Source: an uncultured Flavobacterium sp.
GTDB lineage: Bacteria > Bacteroidota > Bacteroidia > Flavobacteriales > Flavobacteriaceae
NCBI RefSeq assembly: GCF_943913405.1
Contig: NZ_CALTYA010000015.1
Span: forward strand, 1-64,000
Length of the DNA stretch: 64,000 nt
Direction of reading: 5' to 3'
The translations under genes were made by a program, and so were the position numbers. The notes under the pieces were generated by a model that was not told where the DNA came from, made no database searches, and saw only the letters and a program-made list of their open reading frames with translations. The stretch's first letter is position 1. The number at the start of each line of letters is the position of its first letter. Below are positions 9,512 to 18,203 of this stretch, piece after piece.

Positions 9512-9543
9512 AACGGCTCCAGATCTTGGAGCCGTTTCTTTTT
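9512..9543 (+). terminator. terminator of the candidate RNA
   Basis: AACGGCTCCA (9512-9521) pairs perfectly with TGGAGCCGTT (9527-9536) around a 5-base loop, followed by a T-rich tract. A smaller hairpin, AAAATGC/GCATTTT (9487-9505), also followed by T's, stands just upstream. No CDS precedes it within 800 bases, which supports a non-coding transcript. Confidence 0.88.
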
Positions 9544-9575
9544 AAATAAATTTTTGTTAATAGTAAGGCGTATAG

Positions 9576-9605
9576 TTGTATAATGCAATTGAATTGTTAT
9601 TTTTG
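9576..9605 (+). promoter_or_regulatory. promoter of the PPIase operon
   Basis: TTG (9576-9578), 19 bases, TATTTTTG (9598-9605): an excellent match to the Bacteroidetes TTG-N19-TAnnTTTG promoter. It gives a leader of about 45 bases before the ATG at 9656. Confidence 0.8.
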
Positions 9606-9655
9606 TTGATTGCATTTTATACCCTAAAATTTTTTCACTTTATATTTTTTAAATA

Positions 9656-11626
9656 ATGAAATTAAAACAAATGTTCTTCGGAATACTGCTTTCTGTAAAT
9701 TTTGCCGGAATGGCACAAAATGCAAACAAGGAAGTTTTATTTACCATTGATGACAAACCCTATTATACTGACGAATTCACAAGGGTTTATAATAAGAATA
9801 TTGATTTGGTTAAAGACGAATCTCAAAAAGATTTGAATCAATATCTTGATTTATTTGTTGGCTATAAGTTGAAAATCAATAAGGCTAACAAGCTTGGACT
9901 TCAAGAAGGAAAAAATTATCAAGCTGAACTGAAATCATACAGAGGCCAGCTTTCAAAAAATTACCTTACTGATTCTAAAGTAACAAAAGAACTTGTTCAG
10001 GAAGGATATGAGCGCTATTTGAAAGAAATAAAAGCATCGCATATTTTATTTTTAGTGGATGAAAATGCTTCGCCAGCAGATACTTTAAAAGCTTATAAAA
10101 AAGCGGAAGAAGTTAGAGCTAAAGCAGCAAATGGTGAAAATTTTGCTGATCTGGCGGTTAAATATTCTGAGGATCCTTCTGCAAAAGAAAATAAAGGAGA
10201 ACTTGGCTATTTTTCAGCTTTTCGTATGGTTTACCCATTTGAAACGGCTGCTTATAATACTCCAAAAGGGCAAATTTCAAAAATTACAAGAACTCGTTTT
10301 GGCTACCATATAATTAAGGTAGAAGATGTGAGAGAAAATCGTGGCGAACTTAGCGTGGCGCACATCATGATTTTAAAACCTCAAAATCAAAATCCAGAAG
10401 AGACTGAAAAAGCTAAAAAAACAATCCAAGATATTTATACGAAATTGCAACAGGGCGAGAATTTCGAAAGCCTTGCCAAGCAATTTTCACAAGATAAATC
10501 ATCTGCTGCAAAAGGCGGCGTGATGAATCGTTTTGGCGCTGGCCAATTAAGTTCTGAAGAATTTGAAAATGCTGCGTTTGACTTGAAAAAGCCAAATGAT
10601 TATTCAGCGCCAGTTGAAAGCAGTTTTGGATGGCATATTATCAAGTTAGTTGAGAAATATCCTGTGAAAACTTTAGAAGAAATGCAATCAGAATTAGAGA
10701 ATAAAGTAAGCCGTGACGAGCGTTCAAGACTTATTACAAATTCTGTTACTGAAAAACTTAGAAAAAAATATCCTTTAAAAAGAAACGAAAAATTATATGC
10801 TGCGACTGCAAAAACGGTTACAGATAAATTTTACACAAGCGAATGGGCATTGCCACAAAGCACAAAACCATTTGACGGAACTTTGTTTACAATCAACGGC
10901 AAAAAAGCAATTACAGGAACTGACTTCTTGAATTACTTAAACGTACAGCAAAAATCAGAAAATAAAATCAAGCCAATTAAAAAGTTAGTTGACAAAAAAT
11001 ATGAAGATTTTGCAGACGAAAAATTGAACGAATATTACAATGAGAATTTGGAAAATGAATTTCCAGAATTTGCAGCTGTAATGGACGAATATCGTGACGG
11101 ACTTTTGCTTTTCGATCTTATGGAAAAAGAAATTTGGGAGAAAGCAAAAACAGATACGATCGGACTTCAAAAATTCTATGAAGCACACAAAGCAAATTAC
11201 AAATGGGGAAATAGAGTAGACGCTCAGGTTTTTTCATCTACAAAACAAGATGTCGCTAAAAAAGCTCAGAAATTTTTGAAACAAGGAAAATCTGCTGACT
11301 ACATTAAAGAAAAATTAAATGTAAAAGGTGCGGTAGATATTATTGCTAATGAAGGAATCTTTGATGAAAACAGCGACGCTTTGCCAAAAGGTAAAAAAGA
11401 AAACGGAATTTCTGATGTTGTTAAAGAAGGCGATTATTATTTCGTAATGAAAATCAACAAGCACCTTGAAACGGCTCCAAAAACATTGGAAGAAGCAAAA
11501 GGAAAAGTAATTAATGACTATCAGCAATATTTAGAGGAAAAATGGGTTAGTGATTTGAAGCAAGAATTCAAAATCAATGTAAATCAGCCTGTTTTTGAAA
11601 AAGTAAAAAAGCAGATTAAGTCATAA
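9656..11626 (+). CDS. periplasmic peptidyl-prolyl isomerase with two PpiC domains
   Basis: A 656-residue exported folding factor. The signal peptide is MKLKQMFFGILLSVNFAGMAQ. A SurA-like N-terminal helical region precedes two parvulin (rotamase) domains, about residues 127-225 and 228-335; each ends with the GYHIIKVED or GWHIIKLVE strand typical of PpiC. The C-terminal 300 residues are helical and lysine-rich, perhaps a chaperone or degenerate third parvulin part. Such proteins assist outer-membrane and secreted protein folding. The stop overlaps the ATG of the next gene by one base (TAATG), and the following gene is of the same type, so this is an operon of three PPIases. Confidence 0.9.
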   Translation: MKLKQMFFGILLSVNFAGMAQNANKEVLFTIDDKPYYTDEFTRVYNKNIDLVKDESQKDLNQYLDLFVGYKLKINKANKLGLQEGKNYQAELKSYRGQLSKNYLTDSKVTKELVQEGYERYLKEIKASHILFLVDENASPADTLKAYKKAEEVRAKAANGENFADLAVKYSEDPSAKENKGELGYFSAFRMVYPFETAAYNTPKGQISKITRTRFGYHIIKVEDVRENRGELSVAHIMILKPQNQNPEETEKAKKTIQDIYTKLQQGENFESLAKQFSQDKSSAAKGGVMNRFGAGQLSSEEFENAAFDLKKPNDYSAPVESSFGWHIIKLVEKYPVKTLEEMQSELENKVSRDERSRLITNSVTEKLRKKYPLKRNEKLYAATAKTVTDKFYTSEWALPQSTKPFDGTLFTINGKKAITGTDFLNYLNVQQKSENKIKPIKKLVDKKYEDFADEKLNEYYNENLENEFPEFAAVMDEYRDGLLLFDLMEKEIWEKAKTDTIGLQKFYEAHKANYKWGNRVDAQVFSSTKQDVAKKAQKFLKQGKSADYIKEKLNVKGAVDIIANEGIFDENSDALPKGKKENGISDVVKEGDYYFVMKINKHLETAPKTLEEAKGKVINDYQQYLEEKWVSDLKQEFKINVNQPVFEKVKKQIKS

Positions 11627-12477
11627 TGACAAAAAGTGCGGTCCTACTTCTTTTGCCGTTTTTGGTTTCTTCCTGCAATTTTTTTACGCCTGAAGCAAAA
11701 CCGCAAGCAATTGCGAGAGTTAACGATTCTTATCTTTTTCGTGAAGATGTCAAAGATCTCGTACCTCCCGGAACTCCAAAAGAAGATAGTTTGGTCATTA
11801 TAAGAAATTTTATTGATCGCTGGGCTTCGCAGAAATTATTGACGAATGCTGCTGAAATAAATCTGAGTGCCGAAAAGCAGTTGGAATATGATAATTTGAT
11901 TAAGCAGTATAAAATCGACTTATATACAAAAGGCTATATTGAAGAAATTGTCAGAACGACGGTTGATACCGTAGTTTCTGATGAGGAACTAAACGCTTAT
12001 TATAAAGAAAATAAAGAGAATTTTAGGACGAACGGAACTTTAGTCAAATTGCGTTACATACATTTGCCAAAAGACCATCCTAAATTTCAGACTATCAGAA
12101 GCAAATTTTTTGATTACAGAAAATCAGATAAAAAATTCTGGGAAACTTACAGCATGCAGTTCAAGAGTTTCGTGCTCAATGATTCTGTTTGGGTAGAAAT
12201 GAATCAGATTTATAGAAAATTGCCGTTTATAAATCCAGAAAATAGAACAGAATTTATTTCCTCAGGGAAAGCTATTGAAAAAAAAGATTCGACCGATGTT
12301 TATTTAGTGAAAGTGACAAATGTGCTTGATGATAAGCAGGTCAGCCCTTTTCAATACGTAAAGCCTACGTTAAGGCAAGTAATTTTGAACAAAAGAAAAT
12401 TAGAGTTAATCAAAAAATTTGAAAAAGACATTACAGATGATGCCATTAAAAGTAAGAAATATGAAATCTATAATTAA
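11626..12477 (+). CDS. PpiC/SurA-related lipoprotein
   Basis: A 283-residue predicted lipoprotein: LLLLPFLVSSC, with the lipobox cysteine at residue 17. The body resembles the N-terminal chaperone part of SurA-like proteins (ARVNDSYLFREDV, IDRWASQKLL, SDEELNAYYKENKENF), with a C-terminal region lacking the clear parvulin core. It may be a chaperone-only relative of its neighbours, anchored in the outer or inner membrane. It overlaps the previous gene by 1 base and the next by 17 bases, so the three are almost certainly translated together. Confidence 0.75.
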   Translation: MTKSAVLLLLPFLVSSCNFFTPEAKPQAIARVNDSYLFREDVKDLVPPGTPKEDSLVIIRNFIDRWASQKLLTNAAEINLSAEKQLEYDNLIKQYKIDLYTKGYIEEIVRTTVDTVVSDEELNAYYKENKENFRTNGTLVKLRYIHLPKDHPKFQTIRSKFFDYRKSDKKFWETYSMQFKSFVLNDSVWVEMNQIYRKLPFINPENRTEFISSGKAIEKKDSTDVYLVKVTNVLDDKQVSPFQYVKPTLRQVILNKRKLELIKKFEKDITDDAIKSKKYEIYN

Positions 12478-13855
12478 AAACGCCTTCCTGATTTTAGGAT
12501 TTGCCGCTTTTACAACAGCAAATGCACAGCAAGACAGCGTTAAAACTGCAGCTCCAAAACCGGTCAGCAATAGACTTAAAATTGATGGCGTGATTGCGGT
12601 TGTTGGTGACTATGTGGTTTTAGATTCTGATATTGATATTTCTCTAATTGAGCTGTCAAGCCAAGGAAATTCGGTAAAAGACATCACAAGATGCCAGTTG
12701 CTGGGGAAACTTATGGAAGACAAATTGTTTGCACACCAAGCTGTTCAAGACAGTATCGTGGTTAAAGATGCAGAAATCAATTCGATGATGCAGGAAAGAA
12801 TCGATGCGATGGTTGAGCAAATTGGCTCCATGGATAAATTATTGAAATACTACAATAAATCATCTGAGGAAGAATTCAGGACTTATTTTTCTGATATCTT
12901 AAAAATGAACAAGCTTACGACAGAAATGCGTAACAAAATTATTGATGAAGTAGAAGTTACGCCTGAAGAAGTAAGAACTTTTTTTAGAAAATTTCCTAAA
13001 GAAGAATTGCCACAATTCGGAGCTGAGATTGAAGTAGCTCAAATCGTAATCAATCCAGAAGTTACCAAAGAGGAAAAGCAGAAAGTCATCGACAGGCTCA
13101 ACGAATTCAGAAACGATGTCCTTTCAGGAAACGGAAGTTTTTTCAGTAAGGCCGTACTTTATTCAAAAGACGAAGGAACAAAATCAAACGGAGGTTTTAT
13201 GCGTGTAAACAGAAAATCACCGCTGGTTAAAGAATTTAAAGACAGAGCTTTCAGCCTGGAAGAAGGGCAGATTTCAGAACCTTTTGAAACAGAATACGGT
13301 TACCATATTATTCAAGTTGAAAAAATTCGTGGCCAGGATGTAGATTTGAGACACATTCTTCTTATTCCTAAGATTTCTGATGCTTCTTTGCAAGAAGCTA
13401 AAGATGAGATTGTTGGGATTAGAAATAAAATTATAAACGGCGATATTTCTTTTGCTGATGCGGCAAGAAATTCTTCTGATGAAAAAGAAACTCGTGCAAA
13501 CGGAGGAACATTGATGAATCCAAAAACGCTAGATCCGCGTTTTGAATTGACAAAAATGGATCCTAATTTATATGTCCAGGTTTCAGATTTGAAAGAAGGA
13601 CAGGTTTCACAGCCAGTTGTTGACGAAGATCGTTTGGGTAGAAAAACTTATAAAATTATTACGGTAACTAAGCGTTATGATGCCCACACGGCTGATTATG
13701 CGCAAGATTACTTGAAAATTAAAAAATTAGCCGAGACTGAAAAACAGATCAAAACCATCGGGGACTGGACGAACGAAAAGATTAAGGAAACTTACGTTAA
13801 AGTGAACGGAGAATACAGAGATTGTACCTTCGCAAACAATTGGGTTAAGAAATAA
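12461..13855 (+). CDS. surA: SurA-like periplasmic peptidyl-prolyl isomerase
   Basis: A periplasmic chaperone/isomerase for outer-membrane proteins. From ATG 12461 it has 464 residues with a clear signal peptide (MKSIIKNAFLILGFAAF, cleavage after ANA). An ATG 42 bases upstream in frame would bury that signal and is rejected. The SurA N-terminal domain (DGVIAVVGDYVVLDSDIDIS) is followed by two PpiC domains, about residues 183-290 and 292-400 (GYHIIQVEKIRG; DLRHILLIPK). The start overlaps the preceding lipoprotein gene by 17 bases. It is third in the PPIase operon; MoxR follows after a repeat-bearing gap. Confidence 0.9.
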   Translation: MKSIIKNAFLILGFAAFTTANAQQDSVKTAAPKPVSNRLKIDGVIAVVGDYVVLDSDIDISLIELSSQGNSVKDITRCQLLGKLMEDKLFAHQAVQDSIVVKDAEINSMMQERIDAMVEQIGSMDKLLKYYNKSSEEEFRTYFSDILKMNKLTTEMRNKIIDEVEVTPEEVRTFFRKFPKEELPQFGAEIEVAQIVINPEVTKEEKQKVIDRLNEFRNDVLSGNGSFFSKAVLYSKDEGTKSNGGFMRVNRKSPLVKEFKDRAFSLEEGQISEPFETEYGYHIIQVEKIRGQDVDLRHILLIPKISDASLQEAKDEIVGIRNKIINGDISFADAARNSSDEKETRANGGTLMNPKTLDPRFELTKMDPNLYVQVSDLKEGQVSQPVVDEDRLGRKTYKIITVTKRYDAHTADYAQDYLKIKKLAETEKQIKTIGDWTNEKIKETYVKVNGEYRDCTFANNWVKK

Positions 13856-13860
13856 TTTTT

Positions 13861-13968
13861 GAAGCGAATGGTCGGGCTTTTTCAGCAGTCCATTTTCCCG
13901 CCTTTCCTTCCAGAGATTTTTATACGCTAAAAAGCGAATAAAAATGCTCTTCCCTCCAGTCGGGGCTA
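13861..13968 (+). repeat. dispersed intergenic repeat, copy B
   Basis: The left end, GAAGCGAATGGTCGGG, is nearly identical to copy A. TTTTCCCGCCTTTCCTTCC and the right end CGGGGCTA are also shared. The centre differs but is self-complementary (TTTTTAT...CGCT/AGCG...ATAAAAA). It fills most of the 186-base gap between surA and moxR and may act as an attenuator or 3' stabiliser. Confidence 0.78.
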
Positions 13969-14041
13969 GGGGAGAAACTATTGGAATACTTGGCAAGTTG
14001 AGAACAAATGTCTATAAACCAGAATTAATAAATTTCATCGA

Positions 14042-14995
14042 ATGTCAGACGTTGCAGCAATACAAAATTTGGTTCAGAAAAGAATCGAACTGAAAAAAGA
14101 AATTTCAAAAATAATCATTGGTCAGGAAGTAGTTGTTGACCAAATCTTGCTGAGTATTTTTTCAGGCGGCCACGCACTTTTGGTAGGCGTTCCCGGTTTG
14201 GCAAAAACCTTGATGGTAAACACAATCGCACAGGCTTTAGGATTAGATTTCAAAAGAATCCAGTTCACGCCAGATCTGATGCCGTCAGATATTTTGGGAA
14301 GTGAAATTCTTGATGAAAACAGACAGTTTAAATTCATAAAAGGACCAATTTTCTCTAACATAATTCTTGCCGACGAGATCAACAGAACGCCGCCAAAAAC
14401 ACAAGCAGCACTTTTGGAAGCGATGCAAGAAAGAGCGGTTACAATCGCCGGACAGCACTATAAATTATCGTTGCCATATTTTGTTCTAGCAACACAAAAC
14501 CCAATTGAGCAAGAAGGAACTTATCCTTTGCCGGAAGCACAATTAGACCGTTTTATGTTTGCCATAAAATTAGATTATCCTTCTTTCGCAGAGGAAGTTC
14601 AAGTAGTAAAAAGCACAACTTCTGATACTTCAGAAAAAATAAATCCGTTGTTTACGGCTCAAGAAATTATTGATTTTCAGCACTTGATTCGTCGCATTCC
14701 GGTGGCTGATAATGTGGTGGAATATGCTGTTACTTTGGTTAGCAAAACACGTCCTGACAATCCGCTTTCAAATGAATTCGTAAAGAATTATTTAGATTGG
14801 GGAGCGGGTCCGAGAGCTTCACAAAATTTGATTCTGGCAGCCAAAGCACATGCCGCTTTCAAGGGCAAATTTTCTCCAGATATTGAAGATGTAAAAGCGG
14901 TCGCAGTTGGAATTCTTCGTCACAGAATTATCAAGAACTACAAAGCCGATGCAGAAGGAATTACAGAAGAAAAAATCATCGAAAAATTGTTCTAA
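14042..14995 (+). CDS. MoxR-family AAA+ ATPase
   Basis: A 317-residue cytoplasmic ATPase of the MoxR group, chaperone-like proteins often paired with von Willebrand factor A proteins. Walker A is GVPGLAKT at residues 49-56, Walker B is IILADEINR near 110, sensor 1 is ATQNP near 151, and a C-terminal lid region is present. No VWA-domain genes follow here, unlike the classical MoxR loci. A terminator follows directly, so MoxR is the last gene of the operon or a single unit. Confidence 0.9.
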   Translation: MSDVAAIQNLVQKRIELKKEISKIIIGQEVVVDQILLSIFSGGHALLVGVPGLAKTLMVNTIAQALGLDFKRIQFTPDLMPSDILGSEILDENRQFKFIKGPIFSNIILADEINRTPPKTQAALLEAMQERAVTIAGQHYKLSLPYFVLATQNPIEQEGTYPLPEAQLDRFMFAIKLDYPSFAEEVQVVKSTTSDTSEKINPLFTAQEIIDFQHLIRRIPVADNVVEYAVTLVSKTRPDNPLSNEFVKNYLDWGAGPRASQNLILAAKAHAAFKGKFSPDIEDVKAVAVGILRHRIIKNYKADAEGITEEKIIEKLF

Positions 14996-15017
14996 TCGGG
15001 CACATATCCTAATTTAG

Positions 15018-15047
15018 AAAGGTTCTTAATTTCAAGAGCCTTTTTTT
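15018..15047 (+). terminator. terminator after the MoxR gene
   Basis: AAAGGTTCTT (15018-15027) pairs with AAGAGCCTTT (15034-15043, one wobble), followed by T's. Confidence 0.8.
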
Positions 15048-15324
15048 ATGCTTTCTCAATTCCGAATTTGACAATAAAACTTTTTTAAATTAACAAAAAC
15101 GAAAAAATTTAATTTGATTTCGAATATAATTTAATAATATTCACTAAAATTAAGATTTTGGGAATAATAATCTTTTGAAAAGTGGCTTTTCTTAAAAATA
15201 TTTAATATATTAAGGTAATTGCATAAATTTGCATAAACAAATAAACAAAACTTAACGCATAACTTTTGACGTCGTAAATGATCTGAAAAAGGGCGTGCGA
15301 TTCAAAAGAATTCCATAATAAACT
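15048..15324 (+). promoter_or_regulatory. AT-rich upstream region of acnB with a -7 element
   Basis: The roughly 280 bases before acnB are very AT-rich and hold no ORF. TAAATTTG at 15224-15231 matches the -7 consensus; no TTG is at the ideal distance. The long leader (about 90 bases) shows no obvious riboswitch fold by eye. Confidence 0.5.
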
Positions 15325-18096
15325 ATGAACATTTATAACGATTATCTTAAAGAGATTGAAGAAAGAAAACTTCAAGGTCTTCACCCAAAGCCTATTGATG
15401 GCGCTGAATTATTAAGCGAAATTATTTTTCAAATTAAAGATGTAAATAATGAGCATCGAGCAGATTCTCTTAATTTTTTCATATACAATACTTTACCAGG
15501 AACGACAAGTGCGGCTACTGTAAAATCTAGATTCTTAAAAGAAATTATTCTTGGAGAAGCATCAGTGGAAGAAATTTCGCCTGCTTTTGCCTTTGAATTA
15601 TTGTCTCACATGAAAGGCGGGCCTTCAATTGAAGTATTGCTAGATTTGGCTCTTGGAGAAAATGCTTCAATAGCGAGACAAGCTTCTGAAGTGTTAAAAA
15701 CGCAAGTTTTTCTTTATGATGCAGATATAGATCGTCTGAAGGAAGCTTATAAAAATGATAATGAGTTTGCAAGAGAAATTCTTGAAAGCTATGCAAAGGC
15801 TGAGTTTTTTACAAAGCTTCCAGATGTTCCAGAAGAAATAAAAGTTGTGACTTTTATCGCTGGAATTGGAGATATTTCCACAGATTTGCTTTCACCAGGA
15901 AACCAAGCGCACTCACGTTCTGACCGCGAACTTCACGGACAATGCATGATTACGCCGCAAGCACAATCTGAAATCAGAGGTTTGCAAGCACAGCATCCAG
16001 ATAAAAGCGTGATGCTGATTGCTGAAAAAGGTACGATGGGTGTAGGTTCTTCAAGAATGTCAGGCGTAAACAACGTGGCACTTTGGACAGGAAAACAAGC
16101 GAGTCCTTATATTCCATTCGTAAATATTGCTCCAATTGTTGGAGGTACAAACGGAATTTCTCCAATTTTCTTGACAACTGTCGATGTAACAGGAGGAATT
16201 GGTTTAGACCTTAAAAACTGGGTAAAAAAGCTAGATGAAAATGGCGAAGTTGTTCGCGATGAAAATAATGATCCGGTTTTAGAGGAAGCGTATTCTGTGG
16301 AAACAGGTACGGTTCTTACAATCAATACAAAAACAAAAAAACTATACAACGGCGATCAAGAATTGATGGATATTTCTAAGGCTTTTACACCTCAGAAAAT
16401 GGAATTTATCAAAGCAAGTGGATCATATGCTATTGTTTTTGGTAAAAAAATCCAAACAGTTGCAGCTAAAATTTTAGAGATAGAGCCAACGCCAGTATTT
16501 GCGGCTTCAAAAGAAATTTCTATCGAAGGACAAGGACTTACAGCTGTTGAAAAAATCTTCAACAAAAATGCTGTCGGTATCGCACCAGGAAAAGTATTGC
16601 ACGCCGGTTCAGATGTTCGTGTAGAAGTAAACATTGTTGGTTCACAAGATACAACGGGATTGATGACTGCTCAGGAATTAGAATCGATGGCAGCGACTGT
16701 TATTTCTCCAATTGTTGACGGTGCTTACCAATCAGGTTGCCACACGGCTTCAGTTTGGGATAAAAAAGCGCAGGCGAATATTCCAAAGTTGATGAAATTC
16801 ATGAATGATTTTGGCTTAATCACAGCTCGTGACCCAAAAGGCGTTTATCATTCCATGACAGACGTTATTCATAAGGTTTTGAATGATATCACGATTGACG
16901 AATGGGCAATTATCATTGGTGGAGATTCACATACAAGAATGTCAAAAGGTGTTGCTTTTGGTGCCGATTCAGGAACCGTTGCATTGGCATTGGCTACTGG
17001 AGAAGCTTCGATGCCAATTCCAGAATCTGTGAAAGTTACTTTTACAGGAGAAATGGCAAGCTACATGGATTTCCGTGATGTGGTTCACGCAACCCAAGCA
17101 CAGATGTTGCACGAATTTGGCGGAGAAAATGTATTCCAAGGAAGAATTATTGAGGTTCATTTAGGAACGCTAACTGCCGACCAAGCCTTTACGTTTACTG
17201 ACTGGACTGCAGAAATGAAGGCAAAAGCTTCTATTTGTATTTCAGAAGACGATACTTTGATTGAATCTTTGGAAATTGCAAAAGGCAGAATCCAGATCAT
17301 GATTGACAAAGGAATGGATAATGAAAAGCAAGTTTTGCAAGGATTGATCAATAAAGCTGACAAGCGTATTGCTGAAATCAAATCGTATGAAAAACCAGCC
17401 TTGACTCCAGATGCAAATGCTAAATATTATGCAGAAGTGGTTGTGGATCTTTATCAAATTTCAGAACCAATGATTGCTGATCCAGATGTAAATAACAAAG
17501 ACGTTTCTAAAAGATATACGCACGATACTATCAGACCGCTATCTTTTTACGGAGCTGATAAAAAAGTAGATTTAGGATTTATCGGATCGTGTATGGTTCA
17601 TAAAGGCGATATGAAAATCCTTGCTCAAATGCTTAAAAACGTGGAAGCACAAAACGGGAAGGTTGAATTTAAAGCACCGCTTGTTGTTGCACCGCCTACT
17701 TATAATATCGTAGACGAATTGAAAGCAGAAGGCGATTGGGAAGTATTGCAAAGATATTCTGGTTTTGAATTTGATGACAATGCGCCAAAAGCTTCGGCTC
17801 GTACAGAATATGAAAATATGTTGTACTTAGAGCGTCCGGGATGTAACCTTTGTATGGGGAATCAGGAAAAAGCCGCTAAAGGAGATACCGTTATGGCTAC
17901 TTCTACACGTCTTTTCCAAGGAAGAGTTGTTGAAGATACCGAAGGTAAAAAAGGAGAATCGTTACTTTCTTCTACGCCAGTAGTTGTACTTTCAACGATA
18001 TTAGGTAGAGTTCCAACAATTGAAGAATACAAACTTGCAGTGGAAGGCATCAATTTAACAAAATTTGTACCTTCTAACAAATTGTTAGCAGTATAA
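15325..18096 (+). CDS. acnB: bifunctional aconitate hydratase B / 2-methylisocitrate dehydratase
   Basis: AcnB interconverts citrate and isocitrate in the TCA cycle with a [4Fe-4S] cluster. Family members can also act on 2-methyl-cis-aconitate. The 923-residue protein has the AcnB order: an N-terminal HEAT-like domain (1-160), the swivel domain, then the catalytic domains. Cluster ligands are Cys756 in IGSCMVHKGD and Cys840 and Cys843 in PGCNLCMGNQ. The stretch between the ligands is about 25 residues longer than in E. coli AcnB as I remember it. A second, unrelated-type aconitase follows 107 bases later on the same strand, after a terminator. Confidence 0.97.
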   Translation: MNIYNDYLKEIEERKLQGLHPKPIDGAELLSEIIFQIKDVNNEHRADSLNFFIYNTLPGTTSAATVKSRFLKEIILGEASVEEISPAFAFELLSHMKGGPSIEVLLDLALGENASIARQASEVLKTQVFLYDADIDRLKEAYKNDNEFAREILESYAKAEFFTKLPDVPEEIKVVTFIAGIGDISTDLLSPGNQAHSRSDRELHGQCMITPQAQSEIRGLQAQHPDKSVMLIAEKGTMGVGSSRMSGVNNVALWTGKQASPYIPFVNIAPIVGGTNGISPIFLTTVDVTGGIGLDLKNWVKKLDENGEVVRDENNDPVLEEAYSVETGTVLTINTKTKKLYNGDQELMDISKAFTPQKMEFIKASGSYAIVFGKKIQTVAAKILEIEPTPVFAASKEISIEGQGLTAVEKIFNKNAVGIAPGKVLHAGSDVRVEVNIVGSQDTTGLMTAQELESMAATVISPIVDGAYQSGCHTASVWDKKAQANIPKLMKFMNDFGLITARDPKGVYHSMTDVIHKVLNDITIDEWAIIIGGDSHTRMSKGVAFGADSGTVALALATGEASMPIPESVKVTFTGEMASYMDFRDVVHATQAQMLHEFGGENVFQGRIIEVHLGTLTADQAFTFTDWTAEMKAKASICISEDDTLIESLEIAKGRIQIMIDKGMDNEKQVLQGLINKADKRIAEIKSYEKPALTPDANAKYYAEVVVDLYQISEPMIADPDVNNKDVSKRYTHDTIRPLSFYGADKKVDLGFIGSCMVHKGDMKILAQMLKNVEAQNGKVEFKAPLVVAPPTYNIVDELKAEGDWEVLQRYSGFEFDDNAPKASARTEYENMLYLERPGCNLCMGNQEKAAKGDTVMATSTRLFQGRVVEDTEGKKGESLLSSTPVVVLSTILGRVPTIEEYKLAVEGINLTKFVPSNKLLAV

Positions 18097-18110
18097 TAAC
18101 ATAATTTTAC

Positions 18111-18147
18111 AAGAAAGCTTGAGTGATAAACTTGAGCTTTCTTTTTA
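18111..18147 (+). terminator. terminator between acnB and acnA
   Basis: AAGAAAGCT (18111-18119) pairs with AGCTTTCTT (18135-18143), followed by TTT. It suggests that the two aconitase genes are not simply one transcript. Confidence 0.75.
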
Positions 18148-18203
18148 TAATAGCTTTCTTTTTCGTAAATTTAAATTAGAATAACAAAACAAATATACAG
18201 ACT

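Larger units (their letters stand above)
8815..9545 (+). ncRNA. candidate long non-coding RNA with an ACAAGC/AAAAGCC motif array
   Basis: There is no convincing ORF between 8680 and 9655. On the plus strand the region carries 13 short motifs in 250 bases (8823-9072) in an A-rich background, then two abutting hairpins, then three more motifs. TACAAGC occurs at 8823, 8845, 8903, 8917, 8990, 9016, 9030 and 9065. TAAAAGCC occurs at 8885, 8976, 9049, 9164 and 9184. Variants are at 8941, 8956 and 9236. Hairpin 1 is ATTCTA(TGA)TTTTGA 9092-9106 with 9129-9140, with an inner GGTTT/AAACC. Hairpin 2 is 9141-9158 with 9250-9268, 17 pairs, holding three motifs in its loop. A 3' part (9300-9545) has further helices and ends in a strong terminator. 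The layout resembles protein- or RNA-titrating sponge RNAs. Exact ends are unknown, and the 3' part could be a separate RNA. Confidence 0.6.
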
